Assembly: GCA_964505765.1 (NCBI GenBank) | Contig: CAZDJQ010000025.1 | Coordinates: 1 to 12,590, forward strand | Length of the DNA stretch: 12,590 nt | Source: CAZDJQ01 sp964505765 | GTDB taxonomy: Bacteria; Patescibacteriota; Microgenomatia; UBA12405; JAHJSD01 | Reading direction: 5' to 3' | Shown: in pieces, positions 5,529 to 12,590 of the stretch | How the letters are laid out: each line of letters starts with the position of its first letter | Numbering within the stretch: the stretch's first letter is position 1 | Translations under genes and position numbers: made by a program | Notes under the pieces: model-generated | Told to the model about the DNA's origin: nothing | The model's input: only the letters and a program-made list of their open reading frames with translations | Databases searched by the model: none

Positions 5529-7277
5529 TTAAAATTCTGCTACCCTCAGCACCTCTTCAATTGTAGTAATACCTTCTAATGCTTTGAGATAGCCGTCTTG
5601 TTTCATTGTCATCATTCCTTGTTCTCGTGCTTGTTTTTCAATATTTGACGCTGATGCTCTCTCTACTATCAATTTAGCAATTTTGTCGCTCACAGTAAAG
5701 ACTTCAAAAATACCAACTCGGCCTTTATAACCGGTCCCGTTGCATTCATCACAACCGTCACTCTCCCACAAAGTTAACTCTTCAGTCTGGCTTTTTTTCT
5801 TTTGGCTCTTTAAGCCGGCTTCATATAATTTCCCTAAAACTTCCTTAATATTTTTTTTCTGTTCCGGGCTGGCTTTAACTTTCTTTTTACAAGATTCACA
5901 AAGCCGTCTCATCACCCTTTGCCCGACGACACAAGTTAAAGAAGAAACCATTAAAAAGGGTTCTGCTCCCATATCAATTAACCGCGGCGGGGTTCCGGCC
6001 GCAGAATTAGTATGCAGGGTTGAGAAAACCAAATGCCCGGTTAAGGCGGCGTGGATTGATAATTCGGTTGTCTCTTCATCTCTAATTTCTCCGACCATCA
6101 TTATATCAGGGTCCTGCCGCAAAAAAGAGCGTAAAGCGGACGAAAAAGTTAATCCGGCTTGGGGGTTTACCTGAACCTGGTTAACTCCTTCTATTTCATA
6201 CTCGACTGGATCTTCAACCGTCATGGTATTTACTTTAACTGTATTTATTCTTGATAAAGCGGAATAAAGAGTAGTAGTTTTCCCGGAACCGGTCGGGCCG
6301 CAAACTATCACCAAACCCTGAGGCCGGGAAATCATCTCCCGAAAATTGCGTAGGGCTTTCCCTCTTAATCCTAACTGCGGTAAGTCCGGAATATCTTGTT
6401 GTTTTTTCAGCAGCCGCATCACAACTTTTTCTCCGTGGACAGTCGGGGCAGTTGAAACCCGTAAATCAATCCCTTCGTCGTCAGCAGTAAAACTAAACCG
6501 GCCGTCTTGAGGAACTCGGCGTTCATCTATTTTTAAATCCGCCAAAATTTTAATTCGGGAAACAACTGCATCATGAACTTTACGGGGTAAAATCAATTTC
6601 TCGTGCAAAATCCCGTCAATCCGGTATCTGACTCTAGTCTCTTCTTCTTTCGGTTCAAGATGAACATCTGAAGCCCTGGCTTTCATGGCAAACTGCAAAA
6701 TCGTCCCCACAATTTTGGCTACCGGAGCTTCCCGGATTATTTCATCTAAATGCTCTAAATCCGGAATGTCCTTCGGCATTTTTTCCTTGGTTTCTCCCAG
6801 GGCCTCTTCAACCTGAAAACTCAATTCCTGCTCATAATGAGTGACAATCATTTCATCAATCTGCTTTTTTAACCCTAAATAGGGCTGAATCTTCATCTCT
6901 GACTTTCTTTCCAAAAACTCAATCGTTTCCAAGTCCAGGGGATTAGCCATTGCCACTTTCAGCTGATTATTTTTTTCATCAACATCAAAAGGCATCAAGT
7001 GATAACGCTCGGCTACACTGCGAGGAACAGTAGCAATACTCATCGGAGAAAAACCGACTTTTTCCAAATCTACGAAGGGGACATTATATAACTCCGCTTT
7101 TGCCTGAGCAATTTGTTCTTCCGAAGCAAAATTTTCCTCTCTAATTATCTCTTCTTTTTTTTTGCCGGTTTCTGTGTGCTTTATCCGCACCTTCTTTACC
7201 TGTTCATCTGACAAAACCCCTTGTTCTTTTAATATTGAATTTAAACTTTTATTGTCAACCATTCTATTTTCCATCAT
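5529..7277 (-). CDS. pilB: PilB-type pilus assembly ATPase
   Basis: This is the GspE/PilB ATPase that powers pilus extension at the cytoplasmic face of PilC. Its 582 residues hold an N-terminal MshEN/GspE-N region (about 10-150, with LSDEQVKK, VPFVDLEKV and VAMANPLDLETIEFLE), the ASDVHLEP motif, Walker A GPTGSGKTTT at 327-336, Asp box VEDPVEYEIEGVNQVQ, Walker B DPDIMMVGEIRD and His box GHLVFSTLHTNSA. A tetracysteine zinc site follows (Cys460/463 and Cys509/512 with GTGYKGRVGIFEV). The first gene of the pil cluster, it starts at ATG 7277 with a second ATG directly after. There is no Shine-Dalgarno site. A TATTAT box lies 8 nt upstream in a 41-bp space shared with the divergent operon. Confidence 0.96.
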   Translation of the reverse strand: MMENRMVDNKSLNSILKEQGVLSDEQVKKVRIKHTETGKKKEEIIREENFASEEQIAQAKAELYNVPFVDLEKVGFSPMSIATVPRSVAERYHLMPFDVDEKNNQLKVAMANPLDLETIEFLERKSEMKIQPYLGLKKQIDEMIVTHYEQELSFQVEEALGETKEKMPKDIPDLEHLDEIIREAPVAKIVGTILQFAMKARASDVHLEPKEEETRVRYRIDGILHEKLILPRKVHDAVVSRIKILADLKIDERRVPQDGRFSFTADDEGIDLRVSTAPTVHGEKVVMRLLKKQQDIPDLPQLGLRGKALRNFREMISRPQGLVIVCGPTGSGKTTTLYSALSRINTVKVNTMTVEDPVEYEIEGVNQVQVNPQAGLTFSSALRSFLRQDPDIMMVGEIRDEETTELSIHAALTGHLVFSTLHTNSAAGTPPRLIDMGAEPFLMVSSLTCVVGQRVMRRLCESCKKKVKASPEQKKNIKEVLGKLYEAGLKSQKKKSQTEELTLWESDGCDECNGTGYKGRVGIFEVFTVSDKIAKLIVERASASNIEKQAREQGMMTMKQDGYLKALEGITTIEEVLRVAEF

Positions 7278-7318
7278 GGCATAAAATAATACTCAAATCA
7301 AGGTGTTACAATACTTGT
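7278..7318. promoter_or_regulatory. Divergent promoter region, pilB / holB
   Basis: Only 41 bp separate two divergent operons. On the plus strand TGTTACAAT (7304-7312) is an extended -10 box ending 6 nt before the holB ATG. On the minus strand TATTAT (7291-7286) ends 8 nt before the pilB ATG. Neither has a clear -35 or a Shine-Dalgarno site, so leaderless transcripts are likely. The two promoters almost overlap and could compete. Confidence 0.55.
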
Positions 7319-7951
7319 ATGGCAAAACTTATTATCGGCGGAACGGAAAAACAACAACAAAATAAAATTAAACAACTTACTGAACAAATAAATTTTAAGC
7401 TAGATAAAAACAACCCGGATTTGTTATTAATCCTCCCGGATAAAAGCATAAAAATTGATCAAATCCGCCGAATCCAAGGGTTTTTATCAAAAAAAAGCTG
7501 GCACGGAGAAAGTCAAAAAATGGTTATTATTAAACAAGCGGAGTTAATGACCAATCCGGCCCAGAATGCTTTTTTAAAAACCCTGGAGGAACCACCGGCC
7601 AATTCTCACATAATTCTCACTACCAATAATAAAACCGCTTTAATTGATACCATCATTTCTCGCTGTCAATTAATCAATATTCAAACTCAAGTTGAAATTC
7701 AAGTGGACAAAAAATGGCGGCAGTGGCAGGAAATAATTACCAAGAGCAAACCACAGCGGCTGGCCGACAATAAAAAATTTAATGATAATGATTATCAACA
7801 GTTTACAATCGTCCTGCAAAAAAAATTGGTTAATGCCTCAAATCCACAAAAATTTCATTACTGGATAAAACTGCTTCAACAAGCCCGTCAAATGCTGGCC
7901 GATAATGTCCAGCCGGATAAGGTTGTTGATTGCTTAATGCTAAAAATATAA
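7319..7951 (+). CDS. holB: Short DNA polymerase III delta'-like AAA+ protein
   Basis: It resembles the clamp-loader delta' subunit. Residues about 50-125 hold the family's central part: IKIDQIRRIQGFLSKK, then a strand and AQNAFLKTLEEPP, then HIILTTNN and the sensor-1/SRC region IISRCQ. At 210 residues it is much shorter than E. coli delta' (334). It lacks a P-loop (the N-terminus IIGGTEKQQQNK has no GKT/S) and the zinc-finger cysteines, and the C-terminal collar domain is reduced or missing. E. coli delta' also does not hydrolyse ATP, so loss of the P-loop is not disabling by itself. I chose ATG 7319 because the upstream extension (from 7235) overlaps pilB and shows no family similarity. It is first in a five-gene cluster, with an extended -10 box 6 nt before its start. 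Confidence 0.8.
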   Translation: MAKLIIGGTEKQQQNKIKQLTEQINFKLDKNNPDLLLILPDKSIKIDQIRRIQGFLSKKSWHGESQKMVIIKQAELMTNPAQNAFLKTLEEPPANSHIILTTNNKTALIDTIISRCQLINIQTQVEIQVDKKWRQWQEIITKSKPQRLADNKKFNDNDYQQFTIVLQKKLVNASNPQKFHYWIKLLQQARQMLADNVQPDKVVDCLMLKI

Positions 7952-7960
7952 AATATAACT

Positions 7961-9028
7961 GTGTTAGAACCAAAATTTAACATCACCGGTCAAATTTTAC
8001 AAAATATTTCTCAAATTGAATCTTCAAAGGCAATAATTGACGCTTCACCGATTATTCCGGCCTATGAAAAAAAATTCCAACAGGAAGCAATCATCCGCCA
8101 AGTTCATTATGGAACAAAACTAGAAGGAAATGACCTTAGTTTTAACCAAGTTGCCAAAGTTATTGAAGGGAAAAAGGTTTTTGGAGCAAAAAGGGACATT
8201 CAAGAAGTCGTAAATTATCGGGAAGTAATGAGTTTTTTAGAAAATCTTCTTGAAAAATCAGATAATGTTTACAACAAAGAAAATTTATTAAAAACTCACG
8301 AATTAACCGTTAAAGATATTGTTCCTAAAAAACAAATCGGTCATTTTAGAAAAATGCAGGTTACAATAAGAAACACCGCTACCAACGAAATATTTTTTAA
8401 GCCGCCGCCTCCGGTAGAAGTTCCTTATTTAATTGAGGCTTTTTTTGATTGGCTGAACAGCGATCAAGCAAAAACCGTCCACTCCATCCTCAAATCCGGG
8501 ATAAGTCATTACAGCCTGGTTGCTATCCATCCGTTTACTGAAGGCAACGGCCGAACTGCTAGAGCAATATCAACTTTAGTTTTAATGAAGGAAGGATATA
8601 ATATTAAACGTTTATTTGCACTTGAAGAATATTTTGATCGCAACGCCGAAGCCTATTACAACTCACTGCAATCGGTCTCGGCACAAAAAGGTGAAATCTT
8701 TGAGAAAGACCAAACATCATGGCTTGAATTTTATACGGCCGCACTAGCAAATGAATTAAAGAAAATTGAAGAAAAGGTCAGGCAAATTTCTTCTGACATT
8801 TCACTTAAAAGAAAACTCGGCGATAAACAAATTCCAATCAACGAACGGCAAATCAAATTAGTTGAATATATGCGCGAATACGGCGCTTTACGGATGTCAG
8901 ACGCCCGAGAAATTATCCCGATGGTTTCAGATGATACAATTTGGCGGGACTTAAGAAAACTAATTAAAGCCGGTGTAGTTGAAAAACGGGGGAGTACCAA
9001 AGGCGCTTACTACAAACTAATCTCTTAA
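7961..9028 (+). CDS. Fic-domain protein with C-terminal winged helix
   Basis: Fic proteins usually transfer AMP from ATP to a Ser, Thr or Tyr of a target. The active-site motif HPFTEGNGR is complete (His190). Upstream at Glu55, YGTKLEGN matches the inhibitory helix of class II Fic proteins, which blocks ATP binding until relieved. The expected Ser/Thr four residues before that Glu is Gly, with Thr at the next position. The central layout, with the flap region and HPF, is that of bacterial class II Fic proteins of 350-380 residues; here 355. The last 65 residues (about 290-355, RQIKLVEYMREYGALRMSDA) form a winged helix-turn-helix, so it could bind DNA and regulate its own operon. The start is GTG with no Shine-Dalgarno site, 9 bp after holB. 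Its target is unknown. Confidence 0.92.
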   Translation: MLEPKFNITGQILQNISQIESSKAIIDASPIIPAYEKKFQQEAIIRQVHYGTKLEGNDLSFNQVAKVIEGKKVFGAKRDIQEVVNYREVMSFLENLLEKSDNVYNKENLLKTHELTVKDIVPKKQIGHFRKMQVTIRNTATNEIFFKPPPPVEVPYLIEAFFDWLNSDQAKTVHSILKSGISHYSLVAIHPFTEGNGRTARAISTLVLMKEGYNIKRLFALEEYFDRNAEAYYNSLQSVSAQKGEIFEKDQTSWLEFYTAALANELKKIEEKVRQISSDISLKRKLGDKQIPINERQIKLVEYMREYGALRMSDAREIIPMVSDDTIWRDLRKLIKAGVVEKRGSTKGAYYKLIS

Positions 9029-9029
9029 T

Positions 9030-10882
9030 ATGATTGTTAAACAATTCACTCAATACCTGGAAAAACTAGAAAAAACCGATTCTCGTAATGAAATTACCGC
9101 CATCTTGGCCGATATGCTTAAACAGGCCGACCGGGCCGAAATTGACAAGCTTATTTACCTGAGTTTAGGCCGGATTGCTCCTTTGTATCAATCGCTTGAA
9201 TTTAATATCGCCGAAAAAATGATGATTAAAATTCTAGCCAAAACATTTGATAAATCTGAAAAAGAAATCAACCAGCTTTTTAAACAATCAGGAGATCTCG
9301 GTAATGTTGCCTTGGAATTAACCGGAAATATGACCAGCCCGGATTTAACAATTTCCAAATTGCATCAAGAATTAACAGCGATTGCTCAACAATCAGGAAC
9401 CGGCTCCCAAAAAAGAAAAATTAACCTTTTTGCCGATTTACTGAACCGGCTGGATGCCGTCAGCCGTAAATATGTGGTGAGAATTACACTTGGAAACCTC
9501 AGGTTGGGTTTCTCTGATGTCACTGTTTTGGATGCGTTATCCTGGATGGAAAATCAAGACAAGTCACTGCGTGACCCATTGGAAAAAGCGTTTAACGTAA
9601 AAGCAGACATTGGTCAAATCGCCAAAATTTTTAAAAAAACCGGAATTAAAAAAATCAAACAGATTCAGCCTCAAACCGGCATTCCGATCCGGCCCTCATT
9701 AGCCGAACGGCTGGACACTCCAGAGGAAATTCTAAATAAAATTGATCATCCGGTAGCTGAGCCGAAATACGACGGCTTCCGTCTACAGATTCATTGGAAC
9801 AAAGGCAAGGTGACAATTTTTTCAAGACGAATGGAAAACATGACCAAAATGTTTCCCGATATTGTCAAACAAATAAAAAAATTAANNNNNNNNNNNNNNN
9901 NNNNNNNNNNNNNNNNNNNNNNNNNNNNNNNNNNNNNNNNNNNNNNNNNNNNNNNNNNNNNNNNNNNNNNNNNNNNNNNNNNNNNATGGAAAACATGACC
10001 AAAATGTTTCCCGATATTGTCAAACAAATAAAAAAATTAAAAATTAAATCAGCAATTTTTGACGGAGAAATAATTGCCGTTGACCCTAATACCGGAAACT
10101 TTTTACCGTTTCAACAAACGGCCCAGCGGAAAAGAAAATATAATATTAAGAAAGCGGTTAATGAAATTCCAATTCAGGTTTTTATTTTTGATCTTCTCTA
10201 CCTTAACGGCAAATCACTGTTAGAGCAAACTTTTAACGATCGAAGAGAAAAACTGGAAAAAATATTTGCAAAAATTCCAAACGCTTCACTTTTAAAACTG
10301 CCCGAACAAAAACAAATCAGTGATGAAGAGGAGTTGACTGATTTCTTTAAAACTTGTGTGGACAAGAAACTCGAGGGTGTCGTTGTTAAAAAAGCCGACA
10401 GTAAATACCAAGCCGGAGCTCGAGGTTTTCATTGGGTAAAATACAAAAAAGCAATGAAGTCAGAACTGGCAGACACAGTTGACTGTTTAGTTTTAGGTTA
10501 TTACCGCGGCCGTGGGAAAAGAGCCGACTTCGGCATTGGCGCTTTTTTGGTCGGGGTTTATGATCAGGACAATGATCGATTTCCAACTGTTTCTAAAATC
10601 GGCACCGGCCTATCTGATGACCAGTGGAAAGAACTCAAACAAAAAGCAGACCAGTTTAAAACCATAAATGTTTTCAAACAATACCAAGTTCCTAAAGAAC
10701 TAAATTGCGACGTCTGGCTGGAACCCGGCTTAGTAGTTGAAATTGAAGCAGACGAAATTACTAAATCTCCTCTTCACTCAAGCGGTTATGCTTTACGCTT
10801 CCCGAGAATGAAAAGATTTCGGGACAAATCCCCGACACAAATAACTACAGTAACTGAAATTAAAAAAATACGCAATAAATAA
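9030..10882 (+). CDS. lig: Archaeal-type ATP-dependent DNA ligase, interrupted by an artefactual N gap
   Basis: It seals nicks in DNA using ATP. Collapsing the N run and one 55-bp copy gives 1698 bp in frame, 565 residues, the length of archaeal/LigB ligases. An N-terminal DNA-binding domain (about 1-210, with LNRLDAVSRKYVVRITLGNLRLGF in two adjacent parts) precedes the nucleotidyltransferase domain: motif I KYDGFR with Lys246 as adenylation site, motif III FDGE (293-296), motif IIIa FIFDLLYLNG, motif IV EGVVVKK (397-403) and motif V WVKYKK (417-422). The C-terminal OB fold ends with LRFPRMKRFRDKSP. It starts 1 bp after the Fic stop, without a Shine-Dalgarno site, and is followed 4 bp later by EndoQ. 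Most bacteria use NAD-dependent LigA as replicative ligase, so this may be a repair ligase, possibly acquired from archaea. Confidence 0.95.
9831..9885. repeat. 55-bp exact duplicate flanking N gap 2 (left copy)
   Basis: Identical to 9986-10040 across the 100-N run, and the same length as the duplicate at gap 1. This is the signature of an unmerged assembly overlap. Confidence 0.95.
9886..9985. other. Assembly gap 2 (100 N) in the DNA ligase
   Basis: Exactly 100 N between two identical 55-bp flanks. Removing 155 bp keeps the ligase in one frame between motifs I and III, where the family has no large insert. Confidence 0.97.
9986..10040. repeat. 55-bp exact duplicate flanking N gap 2 (right copy)
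   Basis: Identical to 9831-9885. The ATG at 9986 is an internal Met codon of the ligase, not a separate gene start. Confidence 0.95.
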
Positions 10883-10886
10883 GCCA

Positions 10887-12188
10887 ATGAAAAAAATTTA
10901 TGCGGATTTGCACTACCATTCGCCCTATTCCCGAGCAGTCAGCCCAAAAATGACTCTGGAAAATCTGGCAGAATGGGGGAATATTAAAGGAATTGATTTA
11001 CTCACCACTGCTGATTTCACCCATCCGAAATGGTTTGCTAATTTAAAAGAAAATCTAAAAGAATCTCGGCAAGGAATATATCAACTAAAAAATATTAAAA
11101 ATTCTCCTTATTTTTTAATAACCACCGAAATTTCTTTAATCTACAACTCGCATAAAATTCACCTTCTTGTCTGGGCCCCCAATCTGGAAACTGCCGGCAG
11201 AATAAACCAGAAATTAAAATCAATGAATTTAAATCTGGCCGCCGACGGCAGACCGATCTTTGGTTTAACTGCCCCGGAACTATTAGAAGTTCTATTTAAA
11301 ATTAATAAAGACATTATTGTCATTCCGGCCCACATCTGGACGCCGTGGTTTTCTTTATTCGGCTCCAAATCCGGCTTTAAATCTTTAAAAGCTTGTTTTA
11401 AACAATTCAGCAGGAAAATATACGGGATTGAAACCGGACTTTCATCAGATCCGGAGATGAACTGGCAGATTAAAGAACTAGATGATAAAAGAATTTTGAG
11501 TTTTTCTGATGCCCACAGCCTGCCCAATCTGGGCAGAGAAGTGACTGAATTTGATTTACCTCAAGACTTTACCTACCAAGATATTTTATCAAGTCTTAAA
11601 ATTTCCCACCAAAATCTGGACACTCAACAGCCGCATCTAATTCAAACACTTGAGTTTTATCCTGAAGAAGGCAAATATCATTATACCGGCCACCGCAAAT
11701 GCGATATCAGCCACTCGCCGCAACGCTCCAAAAATTTAGGAACCACTTGCCCTGTTTGCGGCCGCTCATTAACAGTAGGCGTAAAACATCAAGTAAATAA
11801 ATACAGCCGAAAGAAAAAAGTCAAACCTCGGATAAAAATTAAAAACGGGATTAAAAAATATTTTCATCCTGAGAAACTCCACCCTCCTTTTATTAAACTC
11901 ATTCCGCTGGCAGAAATTATTTCTGAGGCGGAAGACGTCGGCGTAAACACTAAAACTGTAAAGACAATTTATGATCAGGCAATCACCGCCTTTGACAATG
12001 AAATAACCATCTTAACCAAAACTCCAATAAAAGAGATATCAGCAAAATTAGGGAAAAAACTCGCCCAAGGGATTAAAAGAAACCGTCGGGGGGATGTTAA
12101 TATTACCCCGGGATTTGACGGCCGATACGGTAAAATTAAAATCTGGCAGGAGAATGAAAAATTACAAGTTCAAAAAGGATTATTTTAA
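10887..12188 (+). CDS. Endonuclease Q-like PHP-domain protein
   Basis: Endonuclease Q, known from Thermococcales and some bacteria, nicks DNA 5' of deaminated bases (uracil, hypoxanthine, xanthine) and abasic sites. The 433-residue protein has the right order of parts. An N-terminal PHP metal site (ADLHYHSPYS with His9/His11, TADFTHP with Asp43/His46, TTEIS with Glu81, IPAHIWTPWFS, FSDAHS) is followed by a zinc region with YHYTGHRKC (Cys272) and CPVCGR (Cys288/291). The helical C-terminal domain contains FIKLIPLAEII and ends in GFDGRYGKIKI. These match the EndoQ/TIGR00375 layout as I know it, with metal ligands apparently intact. It lies 4 bp after the DNA ligase, so nick and seal functions may be coexpressed. 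Activity on deaminated DNA is inferred from family, not shown. Confidence 0.88.
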   Translation: MKKIYADLHYHSPYSRAVSPKMTLENLAEWGNIKGIDLLTTADFTHPKWFANLKENLKESRQGIYQLKNIKNSPYFLITTEISLIYNSHKIHLLVWAPNLETAGRINQKLKSMNLNLAADGRPIFGLTAPELLEVLFKINKDIIVIPAHIWTPWFSLFGSKSGFKSLKACFKQFSRKIYGIETGLSSDPEMNWQIKELDDKRILSFSDAHSLPNLGREVTEFDLPQDFTYQDILSSLKISHQNLDTQQPHLIQTLEFYPEEGKYHYTGHRKCDISHSPQRSKNLGTTCPVCGRSLTVGVKHQVNKYSRKKKVKPRIKIKNGIKKYFHPEKLHPPFIKLIPLAEIISEAEDVGVNTKTVKTIYDQAITAFDNEITILTKTPIKEISAKLGKKLAQGIKRNRRGDVNITPGFDGRYGKIKIWQENEKLQVQKGLF

Positions 12189-12190
12189 TT

Positions 12191-12568
12191 ATGTTCAACA
12201 CTAGAAGACAAGCAGCCGAACAATTACTGCAAAGACTTAAAAACGATCGAGTAGGGGAGAGGCCGACAAAAATTATTCACTTAACCGAAAATGGCAAGCC
12301 CATCGCCGAATATTTAAACAAAAATCTTAATCTATCGTCCATTAACCATCGTCCATCGACTATTATAATTACCGATGACGGAAATATTTCTCTGTCTAAG
12401 TTATTAGGGAAAATTCACGCCTTAAGAGAAAAAAACGCTAAGCAAATTTTAGTCGCCATTCCGGTTTATGAGCATGAAAAAGTAAGAAAATTAGAAAAGT
12501 TTGCCGACGGCGTCTATGTTCTTAAACAGCCGAAAGTTTTTATGTCTGCTGACGAGTTCTACAAATAG
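12191..12568 (+). CDS. Decayed phosphoribosyltransferase-like protein (125 aa)
   Basis: The ends resemble a phosphoribosyltransferase family of about 210 residues. MFNTRRQAAEQLLQRL fits the usual opening, ENGKPIAEYLNKNLN fits the RGG(V/I)PVA helix, and VAIPVYEHEKVRKLEKFADGV in two adjacent parts fits the strand and helix before the end. The core is not conserved. The PRPP loop, usually DDGIATG(A/S)T, reads DDGNISLSK, and about 75 residues before it appear to be missing. A 35-bp heptamer array encodes residues 48-59 (LSSINHRPSTII) at that junction. Catalysis is therefore unlikely. It may be a remnant, or a small protein with a new role. ATG 12191 is 2 bp after the EndoQ stop, last in the operon. 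Confidence 0.6.
   Translation: MFNTRRQAAEQLLQRLKNDRVGERPTKIIHLTENGKPIAEYLNKNLNLSSINHRPSTIIITDDGNISLSKLLGKIHALREKNAKQILVAIPVYEHEKVRKLEKFADGVYVLKQPKVFMSADEFYK
12332..12366. repeat. Heptamer array E in the phosphoribosyltransferase-like gene
   Basis: Five 7-bp units: CTATCGT, CCATTAA, CCATCGT, CCATCGA and CTATTAT. The consensus is CCATCG(T/A), distinct from the pil-region arrays. It lies exactly where the gene lost its middle part. Confidence 0.85.
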
Positions 12569-12572
12569 TCGG

Positions 12573-12590
12573 TGGACCTGCCGGGAATTG
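12573..12590 (-). tRNA. 3' end of a tRNA, cut by the window edge
   Basis: The minus-strand reading of the last 18 bases is CAATT, CCCGG, CAGGTCC, A. This fits the end of a T loop (C56 to T60), the 3' side of the T stem, the 3' side of the acceptor stem, and discriminator A. The next bases are CCG, so the CCA end is not fully encoded. Only one side of each stem is visible, so the isotype cannot be read. It faces the upstream operon 4 bp after the last stop. Confidence 0.6.

Noticed and set aside
5740..6174. Plus-strand open frame of 144 codons opposite pilB
   Set aside because: It mirrors the conserved zinc and His-box region of PilB and has no family features or start signal.
7235..7318. Longer N-terminus for the delta'-like protein
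   Set aside because: It would overlap the pilB start by 43 bp and covers the divergent promoter region. The extra residues do not resemble the family, while ATG 7319 follows an extended -10 box.
9791..10027. Minus-strand and second plus-strand frames running through the N gap in the ligase
   Set aside because: They exist only because of the N run and the duplicated 55-bp flank; collapsing the gap removes them.

Overview
The window looks like a chromosomal fragment of an uncultivated, streamlined bacterium, most likely from the Candidate Phyla Radiation (Patescibacteria, possibly the Microgenomates side). The grounds are a compact Gram-positive-style type IV pilus cluster, very tight gene packing, almost no Shine-Dalgarno sites, archaeal-style repair genes, and short heptamer repeats inside genes. 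The lineage is inferred from gene content, not from a marker gene. Genes stay open with the standard code: TGA is used as a stop at the pilD end and is absent inside the genes.

Minus strand, 1-7277: a type IV pilus assembly cluster, read right to left. It holds the assembly ATPase pilB, a pilT-type ATPase, the inner-membrane platform pilC, and a prepilin (pilA-like) with its own strong promoter and Shine-Dalgarno site. A clear intrinsic terminator follows. Then come the prepilin peptidase pilD and three tandem small prepilins, one of them unusually cysteine-rich and the last cut by the window edge. Together these genes would make, process, polymerise and retract a surface pilus. No secretin or pilMNOP gene is visible.

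Plus strand, 7319-12568: a five-gene, head-to-tail cluster with gaps of 1-9 bp. It holds a short DNA polymerase III delta'-like protein, a Fic-domain protein with a winged-helix tail, an archaeal-type ATP-dependent DNA ligase, an Endonuclease Q-like PHP protein, and a decayed phosphoribosyltransferase-like protein. The ligase and EndoQ pair suggests a repair route for deaminated bases. The 3' end of a minus-strand tRNA lies at the right edge.

The two 100-N gaps (in pilD and in the ligase) are almost certainly assembly artefacts. Each is flanked by the same exact 55-bp sequence on both sides, and collapsing N plus one copy restores a full in-frame gene in both cases.

The most unusual signal is a set of five arrays, each of about five 7-bp units with different consensus sequences. 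Three lie inside pilD, one lies at the translation start of pilA, and one lies inside the phosphoribosyltransferase remnant. They have been absorbed into the proteins as coding sequence. A second signal is that several genes carry a -10-like box only 6-8 nt before the start codon, suggesting leaderless transcripts, while pilA alone has a 5' leader with a strong Shine-Dalgarno site.
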